31,152 bases of DNA, from positions 1 to 31,152 of the forward strand of contig CAKQXZ010000024.1 of assembly GCA_934292955.1 (NCBI GenBank). The letters are read 5' to 3'. Shown piece by piece: positions 7,898 through 15,703 of this stretch. The notes under the pieces are model-generated. The model worked only from the letters and a program-made list of their open reading frames with translations. It was not told the origin of the DNA and ran no database searches. Both the position numbers and the translations under genes were made by a program. The DNA comes from an uncultured Clostridia bacterium (GTDB lineage: Bacteria; Bacillota_A; Clostridia; Christensenellales; Borkfalkiaceae). The stretch's first letter is position 1; every line of letters starts with the position of its first letter.

Positions 7898-8593
7898 CTA
7901 TTGTTTTAATTCGACGTTTACTTCTTTGCCGTTATCTTTGCCCGCTATTTTTTTCCATATAACAAAACCTTTTATGCACATATACAAATTGTAGACGGAA
8001 AGCAACACGTAGGTTATGCTTTTTATATCATAAAAAGTTTTTATAGTCCACATCGTAAGAGATATGCAGCAACTTACAATCAATAATAGTCTGCTTTCCA
8101 CAATTCCGAAAAGCGTGTATACGTAAATTACAAGGCTTAAAACGAATATCGAATTATCTAATATCGGGCTGGAATCCCCCATTGCTTTAAAAACAAAATA
8201 CATGCCGATCCACACGACGACAAACGCCGCGACGGTTATTAAAGCCTGTTTTAAAGTCAGATTACGCGTTTTGCTTTGCGATTTTCCTTCGTTGCGTTTC
8301 CACACGAAAAAGGTAATCATCTGAATGGGGAAAGATAAAATAAGAGCCTCCGCCAAAGATCCGTAAACCTTTTCAAAATAGTAACCGACGGCATATATTA
8401 TGCTGTTCAACGCGCCGAGCAAAAAACAATACTTATTCGCGCGCGCCTGTAAAAGCATTACCACAAGCGAAATATAGCAAGGCAGTACTTTGATAAACAT
8501 TTGCTTGAAAAGTATGCTTAAAACGGTAAGGGTAACGGTATAAGCCGCCACTATGATATAGTCGATATTAAATTTCGATTTTTTTTCATCCAT
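7898..8593 (-). CDS. PnuC-family (nicotinamide riboside type) membrane transporter
   Basis: This 231-residue integral membrane protein has about seven hydrophobic segments. The stretch around residues 61-99 (NSIIYAVGYY, then SFPIQMITFFVWKRN) matches the PnuC pattern in which an asparagine-containing helix is followed by FPIQ and a tryptophan-rich helix. Characterised PnuC proteins take up nicotinamide riboside by facilitated diffusion, and relatives transport thiamine or riboflavin. The start has no clear Shine-Dalgarno sequence, and a strong hairpin lies 18 bases upstream, so expression may be low. A vitamin-type transporter inside a glycan operon is unexpected: it may supply NAD precursors or have another small substrate. 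No NadR-like kinase is nearby. Confidence 0.75.
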   Translation of the reverse strand: MDEKKSKFNIDYIIVAAYTVTLTVLSILFKQMFIKVLPCYISLVVMLLQARANKYCFLLGALNSIIYAVGYYFEKVYGSLAEALILSFPIQMITFFVWKRNEGKSQSKTRNLTLKQALITVAAFVVVWIGMYFVFKAMGDSSPILDNSIFVLSLVIYVYTLFGIVESRLLLIVSCCISLTMWTIKTFYDIKSITYVLLSVYNLYMCIKGFVIWKKIAGKDNGKEVNVELKQ

Positions 8594-8611
8594 AATTAGT
8601 TTTCATAATTC

Positions 8612-8643
8612 CCGGGCGGTTTACCGCAAGGCAAACCGCCCGG
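8612..8643 (-). other. Strong hairpin between the 1109-residue protein gene and pnuC-like gene
   Basis: CCGGGCGGTTT (8612-8622) pairs perfectly with AAACCGCCCGG (8633-8643). The 10-base loop can form three more pairs, including one G-U, leaving a TTGC tetraloop. No T-tract follows on either strand, so it is not a classical intrinsic terminator. It probably shields the 3' end of the upstream message, marks a processing site, or lowers expression of the downstream half of the operon. Confidence 0.7.
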
Positions 8644-8671
8644 ACAAGTCAAGTATGTTTTACTTTAAACT

Positions 8672-11600
8672 TTAGTTTTTATCCTCGAATTTAAAGTTTT
8701 TAAATTGCATGGTCGTTGCGTTTGAACAACCCATATGGAAACCGTAATTTCCCGAACCCGCATTGAGCGCCCCAAACTTCGCCATATCGAATTTAGCGGT
8801 ATACCATTCGCCCGCAACCATTTTGGAGCAGGTAGTGCCGTCGGCTTTATAAAGAGTAATCGTTCCGTCCGATATCAAGCCCGAGAAAGTAGGAGTCCCG
8901 CCCGAATAGCCGCCGTCGCCGCCCATTTTCCAGAATTGAATCTCGCTGACCGTACCTTCGTATTTGAAGTCGAACGCCATTACTTTGTTGCCCGCGGCAT
9001 AGTTTCTGACGTATTCGCCGTATGCGACAGAGGTAAGTTGTATTCTCGAATCCCAATGATTATTATCTATTGTGTTCGTGTAAGTTGTGATAGTGTCGCC
9101 GTTATTCAGCTCCGTCGTAAGCGTAACGCTCGGGCTGACCGCTTTAAAAGGAAACAGTACTTTCGCGTCAGGAATATCGCTGTTCTTCACAAATTTCGGC
9201 ATTTTATACTGAATGCTTGTCTGAGATGCCACCTGAACGCCGATATTGGGATCTCTGATCTCTATTGCTCCGAATTTATGAATATCAATATAAATTTTGT
9301 ACCATTTATCTTTTACAAGTTCGCTAAAAGAAAACCTATACCCGTCGGCAACAACAATTGCCGTTCCGGCATCAATTAAACTATTAAGCGTCGGCGTTAA
9401 CGTAACCGAAGGCGCGTAAACCCAGAATTGAATATCCTTAACGTCGCCGGTATATCGGAATTCCATACTTACGGAATAATCTTCGGTAAGCGCGTAATAC
9501 TCGACGCATTTGTTGAACATTACCGTAGTGAATTGCGCTCTTGACTGCCAATCACCGCTTCCTCCGCCAGTATAAGTAGTTATGCCGGTTGCCGCATCTG
9601 TCGTTATGGTACAAGTCTCGAGCTTCTGGAACGCGTCTATAGCCTCTGTTAAAGCGGGAATATCCGCAGCGGATATAAACTCTATACCTTTAACCTTAAG
9701 GGTAGATATGGTCGCCGCTTGCAATCCGCAGTTGTTACCCGAGGCGGAATAAACTATTTCCCCGTAAGTGGTTGCAAATTTGTCGAGGTCTACGTAGAGG
9801 GTATACCAGACGCCCTTCGACACCCTTTCCCAACCTATGCTGTAACCGTCGTACGCAAGCGTGGCAACTTTGTTATCGATTAGTTCTTTAAGAGTCTTTG
9901 CGGCTACGTCCGGCGTGTAATACCAAAATTGAAGAGTGCTTACGTCGCCCTCGTATTTAAAGTCAAGCGAGAGAGCCTTGCCGCCGAGTTGACGATTTGC
10001 CGTAACCAGATCAAGCATTTTACCCGATAACTGAGCGCGCGCGTCCCATACGCCGCTTGCCGTACTCGCGTAAGTAATTACGTTTTCTCCGCCCTCTTCG
10101 CCTACGGTAAGAGTCGTCGCCTGAGCGTCCGTTCTCAAAACGAACGCTGCCGAAGTTATATCGTAACTTGCGACTACTTTTTCGCCGTAAGTCAGATTTT
10201 CGGGAATGGTCCAAATAATCTCTTTAAGAGCGGTGTTCTTTTTATCGGCGGAAAGTTTCTGATAATAAACGGTGAGCAATTCGCCGTTACCGCGTTCGAT
10301 CGTTGCGGGGTAACCGAAATCCCAATCTACGCCGCCCGAGGTCAACTCTATCTCGTTACTCCAACTTTCGCCGTTGTCTTTACTTACTATCGCCCTTATA
10401 TTGAAAGGTTCGCTTCTGTAACCGTAAGACAAAACGAGCGTTCCGTCGGTCATCTGCATAAGATGAGGGGGAGTTGAGATAGCGGCGGGCAAAAGCGCGC
10501 GCTTATTGGAGAACGTAACGCCGCCATTGATAGATTCGGCAATATATATACCGCCGCTTTCCGATCTTACGGCAACTATCATTTTACCGTTTTGAAGCAC
10601 GATTGCGTTAGGTTCGTTAAGTTTATCAACTAAAAATTCATTAGCGCCGAAAACTTCGCTTACCTTGCTCCACGTTTCGCCGTCCGCACTCGAATAGAAA
10701 GCGATTTTACTATTGGTTATACCATTTTCTCTGTCGTAACCGTCGTAACCGACGTAGCCGAGATCGCCGTTGGCGAGTTTTATCATACCGTGAGGAGTAA
10801 ACGCAGGGGCTTTTTTAATCTCGCCGAAGGTGAGTTCGCCGTTTACCATTTCGCCGATAACGTATTTACAACCGAGCGCTTCCGCTTCCTGCTCGTCCGT
10901 TATAGCGTTTGTATAATCTATCCATTCCTGATTGCCGCTGTTTAAGTAGATATGTTTTGAAACCGAAACCGTGGAAACGATTACTTTATTATTCCAGAAT
11001 ATAACGCCTGCGTCGCGGTCGTCCAAAACGGTGTCTATTATGGTGAAAGGCTCGCCCCAGGTAACGCCGTTATCTTCCGAAATCGCGCCAACCACTTTAC
11101 CGTAAGGATCCTGATGCGTTTGACGAAGCGACCATACCGAGATAAGTTTATCGTCGTAAATTTTTGCAACGGTAGGCCAACCGCAATAACCGAGTTTTTC
11201 TTCATTCTGATAAATTACGCCTTCGTTACCTACGGTGAATGTGCAGGTTGCCGACTTAGTGCCGAGCGTAGCGGTTATCAGAACTTGTTCGCCCGTCTTT
11301 TTGGCGGTTATCATTCCGTTTTTATCTACGGTGGCTACCGTTTCGTCTCCGCTTCTGTAAACGGGGGTTATTTTACTCGGGTTTACCGTTAAATAGTCGT
11401 TAAGGTCGGATTTGCCGAGCATAAGCGTTCCCGTTGCGCCGCCGAACGAAAATTCTTCTGCGTTTTTAACGTACTCACTTAACACCGCGTCGGTTTTACC
11501 GTCCGCCAAAGCACGGGAAGCTACCTGCGCCGCAGAACGCGTCTGCCCGTTATTATCGGCGTAATAGGTTGTAACCAAAGTTTCGCCGTCATAAACTTTT

Positions 11601-12001
11601 ACGTAGGACGCAGCGGTTACGAAAGTGTTGAAAAACTCTTCGGGTATATCGGTAACGACGGTATTATATAATCTGCCTTCCGTCGTATCGACAAACTTCT
11701 CCGCTTCGATATTCATTCCTTTTGTAACGCCGTCTACGGTTATCTTAAGCTGAGTGCCGAATTTAAACGTTTTACCGCTATGTACGCTTTCAAGCGACGC
11801 GGTGTAATCGGCGCCGACTTCGGTTGTAAATCTTATTCCGTAAGGCTCGCCGACTCTGACCGACGCGCCGTCTTTCATGCGAAACAGACCTGAAACCGTG
11901 TTCGTTTCGGCGGCGTTCGCTTTTGTCAGCGTTAAGCCAAAGCCTAAACAAACCGACATTGCCATACATAAAGCAATTATCAAACAAAATTTCTTTTTCA
12001 T
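8672..12001 (-). CDS. Exported multidomain sialidase-fold protein with three C-terminal repeat modules
   Basis: This 1109-residue protein has a signal peptide (MKKKFCLIIALCMAMSVC through KANA-A near residue 31). Residues about 35-180 form an N-terminal domain (GASVRVGEPYGIRFTTE) that I recall from other Clostridia surface proteins. A bacterial Ig-like BIG2-type domain covers about 205-257. The sialidase-fold beta-propeller (about 262-600) carries Asp boxes SEDNGVTW (308-315), SADGETW (438-444), SINGGVTF (490-497) and SKDNGESW (540-547). Three copies of an unrecognised module of about 140 residues follow, at roughly 637-775, 796-940 and 966-1107. There is no LPXTG sorting signal, so it is secreted or held by binding modules. 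GGAGG lies 7 bases before the ATG, which overlaps the stop of the 41-residue ORF (ATGA). It probably removes terminal residues from an extracellular glycan. Confidence 0.8.
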   Translation of the reverse strand: MKKKFCLIIALCMAMSVCLGFGLTLTKANAAETNTVSGLFRMKDGASVRVGEPYGIRFTTEVGADYTASLESVHSGKTFKFGTQLKITVDGVTKGMNIEAEKFVDTTEGRLYNTVVTDIPEEFFNTFVTAASYVKVYDGETLVTTYYADNNGQTRSAAQVASRALADGKTDAVLSEYVKNAEEFSFGGATGTLMLGKSDLNDYLTVNPSKITPVYRSGDETVATVDKNGMITAKKTGEQVLITATLGTKSATCTFTVGNEGVIYQNEEKLGYCGWPTVAKIYDDKLISVWSLRQTHQDPYGKVVGAISEDNGVTWGEPFTIIDTVLDDRDAGVIFWNNKVIVSTVSVSKHIYLNSGNQEWIDYTNAITDEQEAEALGCKYVIGEMVNGELTFGEIKKAPAFTPHGMIKLANGDLGYVGYDGYDRENGITNSKIAFYSSADGETWSKVSEVFGANEFLVDKLNEPNAIVLQNGKMIVAVRSESGGIYIAESINGGVTFSNKRALLPAAISTPPHLMQMTDGTLVLSYGYRSEPFNIRAIVSKDNGESWSNEIELTSGGVDWDFGYPATIERGNGELLTVYYQKLSADKKNTALKEIIWTIPENLTYGEKVVASYDITSAAFVLRTDAQATTLTVGEEGGENVITYASTASGVWDARAQLSGKMLDLVTANRQLGGKALSLDFKYEGDVSTLQFWYYTPDVAAKTLKELIDNKVATLAYDGYSIGWERVSKGVWYTLYVDLDKFATTYGEIVYSASGNNCGLQAATISTLKVKGIEFISAADIPALTEAIDAFQKLETCTITTDAATGITTYTGGGSGDWQSRAQFTTVMFNKCVEYYALTEDYSVSMEFRYTGDVKDIQFWVYAPSVTLTPTLNSLIDAGTAIVVADGYRFSFSELVKDKWYKIYIDIHKFGAIEIRDPNIGVQVASQTSIQYKMPKFVKNSDIPDAKVLFPFKAVSPSVTLTTELNNGDTITTYTNTIDNNHWDSRIQLTSVAYGEYVRNYAAGNKVMAFDFKYEGTVSEIQFWKMGGDGGYSGGTPTFSGLISDGTITLYKADGTTCSKMVAGEWYTAKFDMAKFGALNAGSGNYGFHMGCSNATTMQFKNFKFEDKN
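8681..9106 (-). repeat. Repeat module, copy 3 (protein-level)
   Basis: Residues about 966-1107 of the 1109-residue protein. Shared landmarks are HWDSRIQLT, FDFKYEGTVSEIQFW, AGEWYTAKFDMAKFG and a closing FKNFKF. The pattern of short beta strands suggests a jelly-roll binding module. I do not recognise it as a named carbohydrate-binding family. Confidence 0.65.
9182..9616 (-). repeat. Repeat module, copy 2 (protein-level)
   Basis: Residues about 796-940 of the 1109-residue protein. Landmarks are DWQSRAQFT, MEFRYTGDVKDIQFW, DKWYKIYIDIHKFG and PKFVKNSDIP. Its spacing matches copies 1 and 3, while sequence identity looks moderate, so the duplication is not recent. Confidence 0.65.
9677..10093 (-). 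repeat. Repeat module, copy 1 (protein-level)
   Basis: Residues about 637-775 of the 1109-residue protein, immediately after the propeller. Landmarks are VWDARAQLS, LDFKYEGDVSTLQFW, KGVWYTLYVDLDKF and VKGIEFISAADIP. These align by eye with copies 2 and 3 and with the C-terminal module of the 704-residue lipoprotein. Confidence 0.65.
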
Positions 12002-12123
12002 TGTATTTCCTCCAAATCCTTAAAATCCCAACTTTTCGTATTGTCGGGATCCCCCGATGTAGTTATGATGTCTGCCGTTTTTAACGTAAGAACGTCAACT
12101 GTTGGTGCTAAGTAGCTTTTCAT
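11998..12123 (-). CDS. 41-residue small protein upstream of the exported sialidase-fold protein
   Basis: The ORF encodes 41 residues beginning MKSYLAPTVDVLTLKTADII, followed by TTSGDPDNTKSW and DFKDLEEIQ. It is preceded by a strong TTTGGAGGAAAAAAC site directly before the ATG at 12123, and its TGA overlaps the next ATG (ATGA, 11998-12001). Both points argue for real translation. There is no signal peptide or membrane segment. The layout (K-x-Y-x-x-P, alternating hydrophobics, then D-I-I-T-T-S and an acidic polar tail) resembles short proteins of unknown function that I recall in Clostridia, without a citation. It could be a regulatory leader peptide, a peptide precursor, or an accessory to the secreted protein. 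I do not assign a function. Confidence 0.65.
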   Translation of the reverse strand: MKSYLAPTVDVLTLKTADIITTSGDPDNTKSWDFKDLEEIQ

Positions 12124-12163
12124 GTTTTTTCCTCCAAAAGATATTTTTTAATCGGCTTTGCCG

Positions 12164-14278
12164 TTAAAATTGCCATTGTTTGCAGTTATCGTCGCCGATA
12201 ACCTGAGTTTTGCCCGAATCTGACATCTGCCCTGCGCCGAAAGTAACGTTTTTAATTTTAAACGAACCCGTAGAACCCATCTGAAGCCCGCAATCCGGAT
12301 TCCTTAAGACAAGTTCGCCGAATGCCGCAAGATTTATGCTCACGTCGTACCATTCGCCTTTTTCAATCTGCTCCGGCGAAGTAACGTTAACCCCGCCTTT
12401 ACTCATTGTCGCATAGCCGCCGTTAAGCAAGCTGCCGAGCGTCGGGCAATTTCCGTAACCTGAAGATACGATACTCCAGAACTGAATATCTTTATCTTCG
12501 CCCGTAAAACAAATGCCGAATTTGAGTTTTGGATCGCTGCTGTTTACAAAGTTGTCGTTATAGCAGCCTAACATTTTTTCGGTAAACTGTATTCTCGAAT
12601 CCCACGCGCTGCCGTTCGAAACGTAGGAAACAACCATTTCGTCGTTTTCTATAGTTTGCTTAAGAACACATTGAGAGTCTGAATTTTTAATAAACGATAC
12701 CGCCGTAAGCCCTTTTAAAGGAACGAATTTTTCGCCCGTTATATATCCCTCGCATGCAATGGAATCTTCAGAATAGGGATTGAAGTAGACGTACAACGCT
12801 CCGCTCTTTTCGGTATAAGCGTATAACGTAACGGTATACCATCTGTTAAGCAGCATATCCTCCTCGGGTATTTCTTTGCCGCTTGCCTTATCCGTTACCG
12901 AAGTTATCCTTCGATAATCCAAATCTACGCAACACGAAAGAACTACGTTTGCTTTTCCGTCCGCGCTCGCCGCAGAAGAACTCGTGAGATAAATATCGAA
13001 CGACGCCATAGAGTAGGCTCCGATCGGGCAATCGTAATACAATCTCCCGTACCATGCCGACGAACCTGCGGATTTTATAAATTTATAAGCTTCCGTCACG
13101 CCGTCCAAAGGCTCGCCGAACGTCTCTTTCGTTAAAAATACGCTTTCGCCGCCCATAACGGTTGCGTATACGACCGTAAAACTTCTCGTAACAGACGATT
13201 CTTTACCGTTATAATTACAATTTATCGTTATCTCGTAATCGCCGGGCAAAATAACGTCGTCGTTTTCGTCCGTAAAATACATTTCGCCGTCCCGATTTTT
13301 TACAAGATATTCTTTATTCGTCGCATCCTTTACCGAATACGAATACTCGTATTCGCCGTGGCTCGAAATAAGCTTTTGCGGCTCGGGAATTCCGATTCCG
13401 CCGTAAATATACTCGGAATTTACGTCAAAAGCGAACACAGGATTTCCTTCGTCGGTTATCGTCAATTTAAATTCCGTACTGCCGTTTTCGGTTTCTATAA
13501 CGACGGATTTTTCGCCGACTCCTACCGAAAGTATGTACTCCGTATCGAATCTCAACCCCTCTTTACCGACAACGTAATTTAAAGGATTGATAATGTCTCC
13601 GTCCATATAAGCCGTTATGCGGGTATTGTTCTTTAAATCCCACGGCACGAAACATTCGTTCATGGAAACGACGTAGGAACAATCGTTTATCGCAGGCTCG
13701 TCGCCGCCGATTACCGCATACTTTATACTTTTTTCGAAGACGTTGCCTACTTCGTCCGTCGCGCTATAAGTAACCGTATATTCGCCGGCTTTATTCTTAA
13801 ATTCGTCGCCGCCGCGATTTACTTTAAGTTCAACGCCGAAACTGTCTTTTATCGCTATGTTTTTTGTAAAATCATAACTCTTGGCCGCCTGAATATAAGT
13901 CAGCGAAAGGGTATCCTCGCTTAATACTTTTCCTTCGTAATAAATTTTCGGAACGTCATACACATAAACGACGCCGTTTACGGAAATACCTTTATACACA
14001 TAGGAAATTTCGTACCTGCCCGCCTCGTTTAAAGTCGCGCCGTTTTTATCGAGCGAAGGCTTTGCTTCGCTGCCGTCGGAAAGTACCGCTCTGACGTCTT
14101 TTAAAATGTTTTCGTCGGTCGCCTCGCCTGCTTTGAATTTAAGTTCTTTAACTCCGACGATTTCAGCCGTAAGGGCGTCGCTCGTACTTTGCTCGCCTTC
14201 GTAAAGGCACCCGCCGAACAAACAAAGACTTATACAGCACAATAATGCCGCAAGCACCGACAAACCCGATTTCTTCAT
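12164..14278 (-). CDS. Lipoprotein with Ig-like domains and the shared C-terminal module
   Basis: The 704-residue protein has a lipoprotein signal ending in LFGGC, with Cys24 as the lipidation site, so it is anchored outside the membrane. Two Ig-like domains follow. The first is around 36-108; the second, around 115-190, contains YTVTYSATDEVGNV, typical of the DUF5011/HYR type. Beta-rich segments lie between about 200 and 370. Then comes a degenerate copy (about 385-535, ending SFIKNSD) and a clear copy (about 543-680: AWDSRIQFTE, KDIQFW, GEWYDVSINLAAFG) of the module also found three times in the next protein. No catalytic domain is recognised, so it is probably a glycan-binding surface protein. 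GGAGGG precedes the ATG, and the gap to the upstream stop is one base. Confidence 0.72.
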   Translation of the reverse strand: MKKSGLSVLAALLCCISLCLFGGCLYEGEQSTSDALTAEIVGVKELKFKAGEATDENILKDVRAVLSDGSEAKPSLDKNGATLNEAGRYEISYVYKGISVNGVVYVYDVPKIYYEGKVLSEDTLSLTYIQAAKSYDFTKNIAIKDSFGVELKVNRGGDEFKNKAGEYTVTYSATDEVGNVFEKSIKYAVIGGDEPAINDCSYVVSMNECFVPWDLKNNTRITAYMDGDIINPLNYVVGKEGLRFDTEYILSVGVGEKSVVIETENGSTEFKLTITDEGNPVFAFDVNSEYIYGGIGIPEPQKLISSHGEYEYSYSVKDATNKEYLVKNRDGEMYFTDENDDVILPGDYEITINCNYNGKESSVTRSFTVVYATVMGGESVFLTKETFGEPLDGVTEAYKFIKSAGSSAWYGRLYYDCPIGAYSMASFDIYLTSSSAASADGKANVVLSCCVDLDYRRITSVTDKASGKEIPEEDMLLNRWYTVTLYAYTEKSGALYVYFNPYSEDSIACEGYITGEKFVPLKGLTAVSFIKNSDSQCVLKQTIENDEMVVSYVSNGSAWDSRIQFTEKMLGCYNDNFVNSSDPKLKFGICFTGEDKDIQFWSIVSSGYGNCPTLGSLLNGGYATMSKGGVNVTSPEQIEKGEWYDVSINLAAFGELVLRNPDCGLQMGSTGSFKIKNVTFGAGQMSDSGKTQVIGDDNCKQWQF
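12239..12652 (-). repeat. Shared module in the 704-residue lipoprotein (clear copy)
   Basis: Residues about 543-680. AWDSRIQFTEKM, FTGEDKDIQFW, GEWYDVSINLAAFG and IKNVTF line up with the three copies in the 1109-residue protein encoded next in the operon, including the spacing between the tryptophan motifs. Confidence 0.65.
12674..13126 (-). repeat. Shared module in the 704-residue lipoprotein (degenerate copy)
   Basis: Residues about 385-535. SAWYGRLYYD, MASFDIYL, LNRWYTVTLYAYT and the closing AVSFIKNSD fall in the order and spacing of the module, but the IQFW motif is missing. It is either a diverged copy or a different domain of the same fold. Confidence 0.4.
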
Positions 14279-14279
14279 G

Positions 14280-15701
14280 CTATTCCCTCCTTATAATCAA
14301 AGCGTTATCGCCGGCCGAAAGTCTGACCGTTATTTTATCGCCTTGTTTTTCTTCTGCGACTCCGTCGCGGATTATTTCAAAATTATATGCCCCGTCAAAC
14401 GAGCATGTAATCTCGTTTTCTTCCGTTGAGGAATTGTTTACCGCGAAATACGCGTCAAGTTCGTCAACGCTTAAAATGCCGATAAGCGCCTGCGTTTTGC
14501 TTTCAACGCTCAAAAGCGGTTTTCGGGGCGAAATTTCTATATTGCCGCATTTCGGCAATTCACCCTGATATATGCATTCGCTCCATTGAATTTTTTCGAT
14601 TTCCTCTTTCTTCGGAAGCCCGTTTGAATATTCTCCGCTCTTTATAACGCCATTTATCTTTGCTTTGAGCAGATATCCGCCGATAGCCCCGACTTGCCTG
14701 AACGCCTGCTTATAATAGTCGAAAAACTCCGTCTTGTTTCCGTTTGCGTCTACGATACCGGCGTAAGCGACTTTATCGTCCTGCCAATCGTTAGGAAACA
14801 TATACGGAAAAATTTGCAGACATTTCGCGCCGTATAAAAGAGGAATCGATATCCCGAGTTTTACCTCGCCTATCGTAGGAATACGCGTTCTGGTATCGCC
14901 TTCCCATAATCCTCCCGCCTGTAAAAACACCGCGTAAGGGATTCCGTTTTCACATTCGCGCTCGTGTAAAAACTGCGGCATTTCCCAAAGAATTTCATGG
15001 ACGCCCGTTTTCATCGTTCCTATCGTAATAAACGGATAGGCGTCGTAAGAAAATATCTCGGGATTTACCTTTTTTATATACGCGTCGTACAAAAATTTAT
15101 ATCGCTCGATATTTCTGCCGCCTTCGACGACTTTGAACTCTTCGATATCGCTTTTTCGATCGATTCCCGAACACCTGAAACCGAACTGATACTGCTCGGG
15201 CGTTATATAATAGGGGTACATGTTTATATAGAACGTTTTATCGGGACACACGCTTTTAAACACTTTTTTCGCTTCGCTTATACCGTCGAAAGACTCATAC
15301 CCCGGTTCGTCGGCAAAGATGATGCCCCCGAACGCCTTATACCGGGAATATTTTCCGATATTCCTTCTGAACCTTTCGTTAAGATCCTTTTTTTCGTCTT
15401 CGGATAAATCGGCGAACGCTTTTGTTTTGTCGCCGGTCACGATTTCGATATATTCGCTTGCGATCGCGTCCCTGACGTAATAAGTCATTCCGACGCGTTC
15501 GCATATTTCAAGCGCGTCAAAAACATATTTCTCGGTTTTCGTACCGAAAACTTCGCTATGCCCGTACATTATATTTACGCCGCACTCTTTGGCTGTTTTA
15601 TATTGTTCCAGGGTTATCCGATTTTTCAGATTCCCCGACGGACACTGCGGAGCGCAGTACGCCCCGATAGGTATAATTCCTCTTTTTATATACTCAAGCA
15701 T
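14280..15701 (-). CDS. Cytoplasmic TIM-barrel glycoside-hydrolase-like protein
   Basis: The protein has 473 residues and no signal peptide. It opens with PIGAYCAPQCPSGN, and GVNIMYGHSE suggests barrel strands. FADEPGY near 129-135 (Glu132) looks like a clan GH-A type acid/base position, FSYDAYPF lies near 217-224, and GAKCLQIFPYMFPNDW near 291-306. A small beta domain closes the protein (FEIIRDGVAEEK). It is a paralogue of the lipoprotein encoded just upstream: PIGxYxxP, xDEPxx, xDxYPx and the GAK-to-FPxxW block occur in the same order. I cannot assign a GH family number. The start follows the upstream TAA by two bases with no clear Shine-Dalgarno site, suggesting coupled translation. A glycosidase role is likely; the substrate is unknown. 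Confidence 0.65.
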   Translation of the reverse strand: MLEYIKRGIIPIGAYCAPQCPSGNLKNRITLEQYKTAKECGVNIMYGHSEVFGTKTEKYVFDALEICERVGMTYYVRDAIASEYIEIVTGDKTKAFADLSEDEKKDLNERFRRNIGKYSRYKAFGGIIFADEPGYESFDGISEAKKVFKSVCPDKTFYINMYPYYITPEQYQFGFRCSGIDRKSDIEEFKVVEGGRNIERYKFLYDAYIKKVNPEIFSYDAYPFITIGTMKTGVHEILWEMPQFLHERECENGIPYAVFLQAGGLWEGDTRTRIPTIGEVKLGISIPLLYGAKCLQIFPYMFPNDWQDDKVAYAGIVDANGNKTEFFDYYKQAFRQVGAIGGYLLKAKINGVIKSGEYSNGLPKKEEIEKIQWSECIYQGELPKCGNIEISPRKPLLSVESKTQALIGILSVDELDAYFAVNNSSTEENEITCSFDGAYNFEIIRDGVAEEKQGDKITVRLSAGDNALIIRRE

Positions 15702-15703
15702 GT

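Noticed and set aside
8612..8643. Intrinsic terminator after the 1109-residue protein gene
   Set aside because: The stem is very strong but no run of T follows on either strand, so I list it as a hairpin of unknown role.
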